Positions 1 through 6,424 of a stretch of DNA of 11,694 bases are shown here, piece after piece. Below the pieces are notes generated by a model. The model did not search any database and was not told the DNA's origin. It was given only the letters and a program-made list of their open reading frames with translations. The stretch is from JASFRI01 sp050115015 (GTDB lineage Bacteria; Acidobacteriota; Polarisedimenticolia; CBDVAL01): contig JASFRI010000097.1 in NCBI GenBank assembly GCA_050115015.1, forward strand, positions 1-11,694, in the 5' to 3' direction. The first letter of the stretch is position 1. Each line of letters starts with the position of its first letter. Both the position numbers and the translations under genes were made by a program.

Positions 1-235
1 CGGTGCTGGGCTCCAGGTTCAGGTACTCGTAGTTCTGGAGCAGCGGCACGATGAAGGTCCCTCCGCCGTGCAGGCACTTGGCCGCCCGCTGCCCGGAGAC
101 CTTCCCGTAGACCACCAGGACACGGTTCGATGGGCATCGCCGGTACTGCCGGACGATCATCGTGAGGACGAACAGGACCAGCAGGACGATCGTGGACACG
201 ACCCCGATCGTGCCGAAGCTGAAGAAACTGGACAT
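1..235 (-). CDS. Flotillin family protein, N-terminal part (runs off the window)
   Basis: The first 78 codons of a flotillin/YqiK-like membrane scaffold protein are present; the rest lies to the left of position 1. A short N-terminus (MSSFFSFG) is followed by one hydrophobic segment at about residues 8-28 and then by RCPSNRVLVVYGKV and a GGGTFIVPLLQNYEYL stretch, which is how bacterial flotillins enter their SPFH domain. Flotillins are known to form large oligomers in ordered membrane regions and are often encoded beside an NfeD-type partner. Here the upstream neighbour is exactly such a protein, 32 bases away on the same strand. The start is ATG at 235, with GGAGG (plus-strand 241-245) five bases upstream. 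The family call is fairly secure despite the truncation; any specific role is unknown. Confidence 0.85.
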   Translation of the reverse strand, partial: MSSFFSFGTIGVVSTIVLLVLFVLTMIVRQYRRCPSNRVLVVYGKVSGQRAAKCLHGGGTFIVPLLQNYEYLNLEPST

Positions 236-267
236 GGGCACCTCCGAACCCACCCGTCGGGCGGGAG

Positions 268-864
268 CTATTCCAGCGGCTCGACTACCAAGGTGTCATC
301 GTCTCTCGCCTCGATGACCTTCACGTCGGTGAAGGCCGCCAGGCTCTTGCCATGGGTGATCGCGGGGAGGATCTTCCTCCTCCCGGAGACGCTCACCTCC
401 ACCTGTCCCTTCCCCTTCCCGTTGGCGGGGATGTTCAGGTAGACGCGTCCCGTGCGGCCGACGGCCGTGCCGACGTCGTAGACGACGGTCCGGTTCAGCT
501 TGCGCGTCATGTACATGAGACCCGAGGCCAGGAACATCATGGCGGTCCCGAACCCCACGGCGGCCAGCAGCGAGGGCACCCGGCCGAAGCCCCAGTCGAT
601 CCGGCAGGCCAAGCCCATCCAGCCCGTCCCCATGATGAAGGCCATCACCGAGAGCAGGGAGAAGAGCGTGAAGGACGCATCCGATCCGCCGTGGAAGTCG
701 GCGTCGACGTCCACCTCCATGTCGACGTCGGCGTCCCCGAAGAACAGCGCCATGATGAGCCGGATGGCGAAGAGGATCGTGCCGACCGCCGCCATGACGA
801 AGTAGCTGATGGCGTCGGCGCCCTGCCGGGCCAGCTCGGACCAGTTGAAGATCAGATCCCACAT
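268..864 (-). CDS. NfeD/YqiJ-type membrane protein with C-terminal OB-fold
   Basis: This 198-residue protein has three predicted membrane segments, at about residues 20-42, 65-88 and 96-119. A hydrophilic domain of about 75 residues follows (from about 125), rich in beta-forming residues and carrying the GTAVGRTGRVYLNIP pattern of NfeD-like OB-folds. An aspartate-rich loop (residues 44-56, GDADVDMEVDVDA) lies between the first two segments, as is common in YqiJ-like relatives. NfeD proteins are thought to act with flotillins in organising membrane regions, and the flotillin gene follows 32 bases downstream, so the two are probably one operon. ATG at 864 is preceded by GGAGGG (plus 873-878) eight bases upstream. 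No serine-protease domain of the long NfeD type is present. The molecular function is not established. Confidence 0.8.
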   Translation of the reverse strand: MWDLIFNWSELARQGADAISYFVMAAVGTILFAIRLIMALFFGDADVDMEVDVDADFHGGSDASFTLFSLLSVMAFIMGTGWMGLACRIDWGFGRVPSLLAAVGFGTAMMFLASGLMYMTRKLNRTVVYDVGTAVGRTGRVYLNIPANGKGKGQVEVSVSGRRKILPAITHGKSLAAFTDVKVIEARDDDTLVVEPLE

Positions 865-940
865 CCTCGCCGCCCTCCGGCCGGGTCCCTGGCGGACCGG
901 CGCCCTAACCTACGGATCCTGGTTCACAACAGAGTCGCCG

Positions 941-971
941 ATTGTACTTCCGGGAGGCCTCGTCGGGTCAA
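941..971 (-). promoter_or_regulatory. Candidate sigma-70-type promoter for the nfeD-flotillin pair
   Basis: Read on the minus strand, TTGACC (plus 966-971) and TACAAT (plus 941-946) form a -35/-10 pair with a 19-base spacer, slightly longer than the usual 17. Transcription would begin near 934, giving a leader of about 70 bases before ATG at 864. Both hexamers stand out in very GC-rich sequence. The long spacer is the main reason for doubt. Confidence 0.45.
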
Positions 972-1099
972 GAATCCCCGGATCTCATACGGCGCCGGGG
1001 GACCGAGGTTCAGGCTACCGTCCCGCGTGATCGCGAGCGCCCGCGGCAGCGCCGCCGTCCAGGGAGCGACACCCCGCCCTCTCCCGGCGCCGGCGCTGT

Positions 1100-1128
1100 T
1101 TGAAAACCGACCACCGGCTTCCTATATT
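1100..1128 (+). promoter_or_regulatory. Candidate sigma-70-type promoter for the DUF11 protein gene
   Basis: TTGAAA (1100-1105) and TATATT (1123-1128) are separated by exactly 17 bases, close to the sigma-70 consensus and the most AT-rich spot in this divergent spacer. Transcription would start near 1135, about 29 bases before the GTG start at 1164. The rest of the 299-base spacer (865-1163) shows only the opposing promoter at 941-971 and no recognisable gene. Confidence 0.6.
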
Positions 1129-1163
1129 GAGAAGCGGCATGGGGGCCGGGTCGGGGTGCGTCC

Positions 1164-2576
1164 GTGCGAGCTGGGATCAGGAGGATCTTCGCGGGAGCCG
1201 CAACGATCGTGGCGATGGCGGCGAGCTCCCCGGCCCCGGGCCAGGTGCTCGTGCCGATCACCATCGACGGGCAGCTGGGCGACTGGTCCGCCGTCCTCGG
1301 GGACCCCCTCCAGCGCTCAGACGACGGTCCGGCGGCGGGCCTGGCCGACCGGGATGCCCCGGTGCAGTCCACCGGTCGTGACCTGGCCACCTTCGCGTGG
1401 ACCTACGACCCCGCCTACCTCTATTTCTACGTGGCGCGGGTCGGTAGCGCCGCGAACATCCAACGGTGGTGGTTCTACCTGGACATCAGCGATGACGGGC
1501 TGCTCCAGTCCGGCGAGCCCGTCCTCGGGGTCTCCTGGAAGGGCTCCAACCGCCGCACCGACATCACGCTCTACAGCTATGGCGCCGTATCCGCCGCCGG
1601 CGACCCCCTCGGCGACCCGCAGGGTTTCGCGGACGGCTGGGACATGCCGGGGACGATCGGTTTCGTGCGTGACCTGGAGACGCTGCAGGGAGGATCCGAC
1701 GACGGCCTCGCCATGGAGACGCGTATCTCCTGGATGGACGCAGGGGTCGCCTACGGCACTCCGGTCCAGTTCCACGTGGCCTCGTCGAACAGCAGCAACA
1801 TCCCGCAACAGCTCGACGACAACATGGGCGGCCCGGGAGGCCGGATTGGAACGACGCGCCTGGGCGGCGTGAGCATCACGCCCGATGGCACCGGCACCGT
1901 CGTCCCCGGCGGCTTCGGCGTGGTGGCCCACCTCGTCACGAACACCGGCCAGTCCGACGACCGGATCGACCTGGACTGGTCCGCGGCCGGGGATTTCCTG
2001 CCCGGCGGCGTCTCCTTCTACCTCGACGATGGCGACGGCGCCCTGGGACCCGCCGACACCCTGCTGACGGATACCACCGGAGACGGTCTCCCCAACACGG
2101 CGGTGCTGCCCGCCGGCGGCGCGGTGACCGTCCTCGCCGTACCCTCCGTGCCGGCGGGAGTCGTCGACGGGCAGACGACCACGGTGACCGTGACCGCCTC
2201 CTCCGCCGGGGGGCCCCTGTTCCGGGACACGGTCACGGACGTGTTCACGGTGGTGAGCCCGGGGATCACGCTGGTCAAGTCGGTCGACCGGAGCGACGCC
2301 GCCCCGGGGGACGTCATCACCTACACGGTGAGCTACACCAGCGATGGCAACGCCGATGCCCACACGGTCACGCTGGTGGATCCGATCCCGCCCCCGACGG
2401 TGTACGTGGCCGGTAGCGCCAGCGGGACCGGGGCCACCATCGAGTTCAGCCACGACGGCGGCGGGACCTTCGACGGGAGCGAGACCCTGCCGGTCACCCA
2501 CATTCGCTGGAGCTTCGCCTCCCCGATGCCCCCCGGGGTCTCCGGCAACGTCTCTTTCCAGGTGCTGGTGCCCTGA
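1164..2576 (+). CDS. Secreted protein with N-terminal CBM9/DOMON-like sandwich and C-terminal DUF11 domain
   Basis: This 470-residue exported protein is of unknown role. A signal peptide covers about residues 1-27 (two arginines, hydrophobic core, SSPAPGQ). Residues 32-215 begin with ITIDGQLGDW and include AYLYFYVARVG and RWWFYLDISDDG, resembling CBM9- or DOMON-like sandwich domains. Residues 240-365 look like an Ig-type beta domain with a DDGDGALGPADTLLTDTTGDG stretch that could bind calcium. Residues 366-470 match the DUF11 pattern (TLVKSVDRSDAAPGDVITYT, then DPIPP). There is no LPXTG, PEP-CTERM or membrane anchor at the C-terminus, so it is probably periplasmic, surface-bound by other means, or released. 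GTG at 1164 was chosen because the next in-frame ATG (1215) would cut the signal peptide. No strong Shine-Dalgarno sequence precedes it; the promoter at 1100-1128 fits this start. Confidence 0.75.
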   Translation: MRAGIRRIFAGAATIVAMAASSPAPGQVLVPITIDGQLGDWSAVLGDPLQRSDDGPAAGLADRDAPVQSTGRDLATFAWTYDPAYLYFYVARVGSAANIQRWWFYLDISDDGLLQSGEPVLGVSWKGSNRRTDITLYSYGAVSAAGDPLGDPQGFADGWDMPGTIGFVRDLETLQGGSDDGLAMETRISWMDAGVAYGTPVQFHVASSNSSNIPQQLDDNMGGPGGRIGTTRLGGVSITPDGTGTVVPGGFGVVAHLVTNTGQSDDRIDLDWSAAGDFLPGGVSFYLDDGDGALGPADTLLTDTTGDGLPNTAVLPAGGAVTVLAVPSVPAGVVDGQTTTVTVTASSAGGPLFRDTVTDVFTVVSPGITLVKSVDRSDAAPGDVITYTVSYTSDGNADAHTVTLVDPIPPPTVYVAGSASGTGATIEFSHDGGGTFDGSETLPVTHIRWSFASPMPPGVSGNVSFQVLVP

Positions 2577-2636
2577 TCGCCGCGCTGTGGCGACGTCCCG
2601 TCCCGCGAGGGTCCGGCCGGCGATCCGGTCCCGCGG

Positions 2637-4550
2637 TCACCGTTGGATATGGGAGCGGCTCTCGATGCGCTCCAGGATCGCGGTGAAGCGAGGGTCTCCC
2701 CGCAACGGGTCGAACGTCGGGTGCACGGCCAGGAAGGGGAGGATCCAGCCGGACCGTATCTCGGTCGCCCGCTCGAGGGCCGCGATCGCCAGGTCGTTCT
2801 CGCCTCGCAAGACGTGGATCGTCGCCAGGCTCGTCGGGCTGGCCTCGGCGTTCGCGACCGCTCGCTCCTTGCGCTCCAGATCCCAGTCCAGGTAGCTGGC
2901 GAGGATCTCCTCCGGTGCGGCCCCGTCCGGGATCCGGGCCCCGGCATCCCCGGCCTCCATCTCGCCGCGCGCCTGCGCCGCACCCGCGTCCATGCGCCCG
3001 AGCTGCAGGTACGAGAGCAGCAGACAGCGGTTCGCCCAGTAGTCCCCCGGTGCGATCTCGAGTGTGCGCAGGCTCTCGCGGATCGCATCGTCGTACCGGC
3101 GGGCGAAGAAGTAGTACCAGCCCACGTCACCGTTGACGGACGGCGAGAGCGGATCGAGGGCCTGCGCCGCCCGGACCTCTGCAAGCGCCTCCTCGTGGCG
3201 GCCGAGAACGGAGTAGTAGGCGGCAAAGGACTGATGCGCCTCCGCATAGCCCGGATGCGCGGCGAGGGCCCGCTCGAAGGAACGGCGGGCGGCCTCCCGG
3301 TCATGATCGTAGTAGAACCGCAGCTCCGCCAGCGATAGGTGCGCCTCCGCCTGGGTCTCGTCCAGCGCCAGAGCCCGCTCCGCGGCGTCCCGCGCCCGCT
3401 CCATCCGCACGGGATAGGGGTCCGAGCCCACACGGTAGGCGATGGAGAGCGCCGCGTGCACCGGGGCAAAGCCCGGGTCCGCCCGGGCCGCCCCTTCCAG
3501 CACCGGCGTCGCCTCCGCGTACCTCCCCGCGCCGAGAAGGGTACGGCCGCGCAGGTAGAGCTCATAGACCTCCGGCGAGGTGGACGCGGCAGGAACCTGA
3601 CGGTCCTCGGGCGGGAGGATGTTCAGCACCAGCGCCCGGGCGATCTTCCGGGCGATGTCCTGCTGCACCTTGAGCAGGTCCACGGCGGCGCGATCGTAGT
3701 TGCCGGCCCAGAGATGGACCTCGTCGGAGGCACGGATGAGCTGCGCGGTGACCCGCAGGGTCCCGCCCGACCGCTGAATGCTCCCCTCCAGCACGTAGTC
3801 GACGTCGAGCTCGCGACGGATCTCGGCCACGGTGCGGGTCGGCTCCGCGTACCGCATGGAGGAGGTTCGCGCGATGACCCCGAGACGGCCCGAGTACTGC
3901 CGCCCGAGCCGGGCGATCAGCTCCTCCGTGAGAGCGTGGCCGATCCGTGCGTCGGCGGGTTGCTCGCCGAGGTCGATGAAGGGAAGGACCACGAGACGGG
4001 GCAGGGAACCGGCAGCCCCTCCGCTGGAGCGAGAGCCAAGGGCAAAGGCCAGCAGTGCTGCGAGGATCACGATTCCCAGGATCCCGGCGCCGGACCAGCG
4101 CGCGGCGGCGAGGACCGGGCTCTTCACCGGGGGTGCCGCCGGGGGGTCGATCCAATCCACGGGCGCCACGAAGCGGTACCCCTTGCGGGGGACCGTCTCG
4201 AGATAGCGCGCGCCTCCCGCGCGGTCGCCGAGGGCGGCGCGGATCCGGCGGATGCAGTGGTTGATCCCCTGGTCGAAGTCCACGAAGGTCTCCGCCCCCC
4301 ACAGCTCCTCCTGGATGGACTCCCGGCTGACCAGGGTTCCCGGGCGACGGAGCAGCACCCCCAGCACGCGGGCCGGCTGCGCCGCAAGGCGGGCCGGTGC
4401 GCCGTCCCGGGTCAGCTCCCCGGTCCGGGGATCGAACGTGAACGGCCCGAAGCGCAGGCGGCCGGCCGGGCTCCCGCCCGTCGTCCGCGCCTGCGTCCCG
4501 GCATTGCCGGTCGGATCCCTTCGTCGATCCCGGAACGGCGACCCGCTCAT
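2637..4550 (-). CDS. Membrane-bound winged-helix transcriptional regulator with TolB-like and TPR domains (CadC/ToxR-like)
   Basis: This 637-residue one-component regulator begins with an OmpR/PhoB-type winged helix at about residues 31-129, including RPGTLVSRESIQEELWG, INHCIRRIRAALGD and the closing YLETVPRKGYRFVAPV. One membrane segment follows at about 152-172. A TolB-N-like domain spans about 184-300 (LVVLPFIDLGEQ, DYVLEGSIQRSGGTLRVTAQ), and the remainder to about residue 600 is built of TPR-like helical repeats (for example AHPGYAEAHQSFAAYYSVLGRHEEAL). The family senses a signal beyond the membrane and binds DNA from the membrane; the ligand is unknown. ATG at 4550 was preferred over an in-frame TTG at 4562, though neither has a clear Shine-Dalgarno sequence. 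It is divergent from the FG-GAP gene and convergent with the DUF11 gene, with 60 bases between the stops and no obvious terminator there. Confidence 0.85.
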   Translation of the reverse strand: MSGSPFRDRRRDPTGNAGTQARTTGGSPAGRLRFGPFTFDPRTGELTRDGAPARLAAQPARVLGVLLRRPGTLVSRESIQEELWGAETFVDFDQGINHCIRRIRAALGDRAGGARYLETVPRKGYRFVAPVDWIDPPAAPPVKSPVLAAARWSGAGILGIVILAALLAFALGSRSSGGAAGSLPRLVVLPFIDLGEQPADARIGHALTEELIARLGRQYSGRLGVIARTSSMRYAEPTRTVAEIRRELDVDYVLEGSIQRSGGTLRVTAQLIRASDEVHLWAGNYDRAAVDLLKVQQDIARKIARALVLNILPPEDRQVPAASTSPEVYELYLRGRTLLGAGRYAEATPVLEGAARADPGFAPVHAALSIAYRVGSDPYPVRMERARDAAERALALDETQAEAHLSLAELRFYYDHDREAARRSFERALAAHPGYAEAHQSFAAYYSVLGRHEEALAEVRAAQALDPLSPSVNGDVGWYYFFARRYDDAIRESLRTLEIAPGDYWANRCLLLSYLQLGRMDAGAAQARGEMEAGDAGARIPDGAAPEEILASYLDWDLERKERAVANAEASPTSLATIHVLRGENDLAIAALERATEIRSGWILPFLAVHPTFDPLRGDPRFTAILERIESRSHIQR

Positions 4551-4628
4551 GGGGGGATCCAACCGTCCGGGGCACAGGTTGTTCCCGGCTCATGCCGGAA
4601 TCAGACGGAATTCAGGTCCCGCTCATGG
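4542..4628. promoter_or_regulatory. Three direct copies of a GCTCATG motif in the divergent spacer (possible operators)
   Basis: CCCGCTCATGG occurs identically at 4542-4552 and 4618-4628, and a near copy, CCCGGCTCATG, lies at 4584-4594. The GCTCATG cores start at 4545, 4588 and 4621, 43 and 33 bases apart, close to four and three helical turns. The first copy covers the regulator's ATG (4548-4550). The middle copy also forms an inverted repeat, CCGGC-TCAT-GCCGG (4585-4598). OmpR-type winged helices usually bind direct repeats, so self-regulation and control of the FG-GAP gene are plausible. This is inference from position and repetition only. No convincing -35/-10 pair was found for either gene in this spacer. 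Confidence 0.4.
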
Positions 4629-4687
4629 AATGGGGCGGCGATCCGGGGTTGTCCTCGCACGAGGTTCGAGCTGTCTTCACATTCCGA

Positions 4688-4701
4688 AAAGGAGGAAGGA
4701 A
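4688..4701 (+). promoter_or_regulatory. Strong Shine-Dalgarno sequence fixing the FG-GAP gene start
   Basis: AAAGGAGGAAGGAA runs directly into ATG at 4702, with the AAGGAGG core about seven bases from the start codon. The open frame extends further upstream, but this site and the signal peptide that follows it show that translation begins at 4702. Confidence 0.85.
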
Positions 4702-5988
4702 ATGCGAACCGATCGAAGCGGTACCCGTGGAGCCGCCGCCGTGCTTCTCTCGGCGGTCACCTGCCTCGGCCTGGCCATCGTGCCGGTGGGCGCCCAGTTC
4801 CTCGAGTCGGATGTCAACGTTCTGTACACGCTCTCCCCGGCAACCCCCGGTGAGGGGTTCGGCTGGGCCGGAGCCGCCCTCGGGGACGTGAGTGGCGACG
4901 GCGTGCCCGACTTCGCCGTGACCGCCCATCTGAGCAGCCTCGGCGGCCCCGCTGCCGGAGCCGCCTTCATCTACTCCGGCGCGGACGGGACCCTGCTCCA
5001 CACGGTGGCCGGCGCCTCCTTCAACCGGCTCGGATACAGCGTGGCCGGGATCGGTGACGTGGACCTGGACGGCGTGCCCGACTACGCCGTCGGCGGTCCG
5101 GCGCTCCTGGGTGCTCCGGGCCCGCAGCCGGGCCGGGTGCTGGTCCTGTCGGGGGCCGACCATTCCGTCATCGCCGACATCGCCGGGCCGACGGACCGGA
5201 CGCTCTTCGGCTTCGACCTGAACAAGGCCGGCGACGTGAACGGCGACGGGCGGGCGGACCTGGTGGTCGGCGCGCCCCTGTTCTCGCAGGGACACAAGGC
5301 CAACCTGGGCCAGGCGCACGTGTTCTCGGCCCACGACGGGACGCTTCTGTGGACCTACACGGGCGCCGAGCAGAACGAGTTCGTCGGCGCCGGCGTGTCG
5401 GGGCTGGATGACCTCGACGGCGACGGGGTTCCCGAACAGGCCGCCGGCGGTATCGGGGCCGGGGCGCAGGGGAACGGCCGCACCTTCGTGATCGCCGGCG
5501 CCGACGGCAGCCTGCGGGACACCCTGAAGCCGATCGGCACGGATGGGGGGATGGGCTACTTCTTCGTCCATGATGCGGGCGACGTGGACGCCGACGGCGT
5601 CGGGGACATCTTCGTCGGCGACTTCTCCGACGAGAACGGCGGCCGTGCGTACGTGTTCTCCGGTGCGGACCAGCGCCGCCTCCACGTGTTCAACGCGGAA
5701 GCCGAGGGAGATGGATTCGGGATCGGGCGCGGCGCCGGAGATGTCGACGGCGATGGCCACGCGGACCTGTTCGTCGCCGCCTACCTGGAGAGCTCGGCGG
5801 CCTTCCAGGGTGGAAAGGCCTACCTCTTCGGCGGAGCGAAGGGCAACCTCATCCGCACGATGACGGGGACCGTCCCCGGCGCCCAGCTCGGCTTCGACGC
5901 TCTGCCGGTCGGCGACGTGAACGCGGACGGCAAGATCGACTTCCTCATCACCGGCATCGACGTCGCCCACGTCGTCGCCGGCAACTGA
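4702..5988 (+). CDS. Secreted seven-repeat FG-GAP (integrin-alpha-like) beta-propeller protein
   Basis: This 428-residue exported protein has a signal peptide to about residue 31 (hydrophobic AAAVLLSAVTCLGLAIVPVGA, cut before QF). The mature chain is seven repeats of about 57 residues. Each has a calcium-binding loop of the DxDxDG type: DVSGDGVPD (62), DVDLDGVPD (119), DVNGDGRAD (178), DLDGDGVPE (237), DVDADGVGD (294), DVDGDGHAD (347) and DVNADGKID (405). A strand such as AYVFSGADGTLL follows most loops, and the last is the short VAHVVAGN that could close the ring. Seven loops match a complete seven-bladed propeller. Such proteins usually bind partners or glycans at the cell surface; no catalytic residues are evident and no anchor is seen. 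The repeats are diverged and no frameshift is present. The divergent regulator is a candidate controller. Confidence 0.88.
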   Translation: MRTDRSGTRGAAAVLLSAVTCLGLAIVPVGAQFLESDVNVLYTLSPATPGEGFGWAGAALGDVSGDGVPDFAVTAHLSSLGGPAAGAAFIYSGADGTLLHTVAGASFNRLGYSVAGIGDVDLDGVPDYAVGGPALLGAPGPQPGRVLVLSGADHSVIADIAGPTDRTLFGFDLNKAGDVNGDGRADLVVGAPLFSQGHKANLGQAHVFSAHDGTLLWTYTGAEQNEFVGAGVSGLDDLDGDGVPEQAAGGIGAGAQGNGRTFVIAGADGSLRDTLKPIGTDGGMGYFFVHDAGDVDADGVGDIFVGDFSDENGGRAYVFSGADQRRLHVFNAEAEGDGFGIGRGAGDVDGDGHADLFVAAYLESSAAFQGGKAYLFGGAKGNLIRTMTGTVPGAQLGFDALPVGDVNADGKIDFLITGIDVAHVVAGN

Positions 5989-5992
5989 ACCT

Positions 5993-6019
5993 CCGCGGGT
6001 CGGACCGCGGGATTTATCT
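5993..6019 (+). terminator. Possible intrinsic terminator after the FG-GAP gene
   Basis: Four bases after the stop codon, CCGCGG (5993-5998) and CCGCGG (6005-6010) can form a six-pair all-GC stem with a six-base loop. It is followed by GATTTATCT, which has only a broken T-run. It could end the FG-GAP transcript, but the T-tract is weak. Confidence 0.35.
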
Positions 6020-6062
6020 GCGTCCAAACGACTTTCGCGGAAATCCGGGGGGGCCCAGCGTC

Positions 6063-6100
6063 TTAGAGCGGTCGTTTCGACCCCGAAATGGCCGCTCTAA
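6063..6100 (+). repeat. Hairpin unit A (17-pair stem, 4-base loop)
   Basis: Bases 6063-6079 pair with 6084-6100 along their whole length around the loop ACCC. Fifteen pairs are Watson-Crick and two are wobble (6072/6091 and 6074/6089). Both wobbles are G-U on the plus strand; on the minus strand they would be A-C mismatches, which suggests that the functional molecule, if any, is a plus-strand RNA. No T-run follows, so it is not a standard intrinsic terminator. It could still protect or define the 3' end of the FG-GAP transcript. Confidence 0.75.
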
Positions 6101-6127
6101 CGACCACCCGGAAGAAGGTCGCGCCGG

Positions 6128-6165
6128 TTAGAGGCCCCATTTCGGGGCCCAAATGGGGCTTCCAA
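6128..6165 (+). repeat. Hairpin unit B, diverged copy of unit A
   Basis: This unit starts 65 bases after unit A, has the same length and aligns to it without gaps at 24 of 38 positions, sharing TTAGAG, TTTCG and AAATGG. Bases 6131-6142 pair with 6151-6162 (12 pairs, one G-U at 6133/6160) around an eight-base loop. Mismatches at 6130/6163 and 6143/6150 interrupt the outer and inner ends. GGCCCC (6133-6138) can alternatively pair with GGGGCC (6144-6149). No T-run follows. Confidence 0.7.
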
Positions 6166-6166
6166 G

Positions 6167-6193
6167 CCGTCCAGAAGGCCTTTTCTTGGACGG
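6167..6193. repeat. Third short hairpin beside unit B
   Basis: CCGTCCA (6167-6173) and TGGACGG (6187-6193) form a seven-pair stem around a 13-base interior containing AAGGCCTT. It does not align with units A and B. On the minus strand it lies about 50 bases past the nqrM stop codon and is the first strong structure a read-through nqr transcript would meet, but no T-tract follows it on that strand. Confidence 0.45.
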
Positions 6194-6244
6194 AATTGCA
6201 AGCCTATCAGTAGGTTGCCACGGTCCGACCCCACTCAGCCTCAC

Positions 6245-6418
6245 TCAGTCCTTCGGCCGGTTGGGGCAGTTGTCGCACCAGAGGGGCTCGCCGTCGGGCC
6301 CCTCCGCCGCCGGGCCCCCGCAGGAGCCCCGCAGGCAGCGATTCGAGAGGATCACACCGACCGCCATGATGGCCATGCAGCCGGCGAAGATCCCGAGGGT
6401 GAGAAGAAGCGTGCCCAT
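6245..6418 (-). CDS. nqrM: Na+-NQR maturation protein NqrM
   Basis: This 57-residue protein has one N-terminal membrane segment (about residues 3-25) and a cysteine-rich tail with Cys28, Cys33, Cys48 and Cys51, in the pattern CLRGSCGG then WCDNCPN. Four conserved cysteines after a single membrane helix are the signature of NqrM (DUF539), which is required to assemble active Na+-NQR and is thought to supply iron to the Cys site shared by NqrD and NqrE. An extra Cys14 lies in the membrane segment. The position as last gene after apbE is the same as in Vibrio operons. ATG at 6418 follows the apbE stop by six bases without a Shine-Dalgarno sequence, so translation is probably coupled. It is small enough to be missed by automatic gene calling. 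Confidence 0.9.
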   Translation of the reverse strand: MGTLLLTLGIFAGCMAIMAVGVILSNRCLRGSCGGPAAEGPDGEPLWCDNCPNRPKD

Positions 6419-6424
6419 TGGAGA

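Larger units (their letters stand above)
6021..6192. repeat. Structured intergenic element bounded by a 7-base inverted repeat
   Basis: CGTCCAA (6021-6027) and TTGGACG (6186-6192) are exact reverse complements enclosing two 38-base hairpin units (6063-6100 and 6128-6165). Between the units, CGACC (6101-6105) and GGTCG (6117-6121) can form a small stem. The whole stretch is non-coding between convergent genes. It could be a folded RNA, a palindromic repeat element or simply a dense 3'-end structure. The outer seven-base match could be chance. Confidence 0.4.

Noticed and set aside
1179..1184. AGGAGG that looks like a ribosome binding site
   Set aside because: It encodes Arg6-Arg7 of the signal peptide of the DUF11 protein, and no start codon lies at a suitable distance downstream.
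2577..2636. Possible terminator or small gene between the convergent DUF11 and regulator genes
   Set aside because: No stable stem with a T-run and no open frame with a start signal could be seen in these 60 bases.
1317..3565. Long open frames antisense to the DUF11 gene and in other frames of the regulator gene, several of 370-410 codons
   Set aside because: They are rich in Arg, Gly, Pro and Ala, match no family pattern and overlap genes with clear domains. Such shadow frames are expected in DNA this rich in G+C.
6063..6193. The junction hairpins as ordinary bidirectional intrinsic terminators
   Set aside because: None of the stems is followed by a T-run on either strand, so they do not meet the standard pattern. 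A role in 3'-end protection or Rho-dependent ending remains possible.
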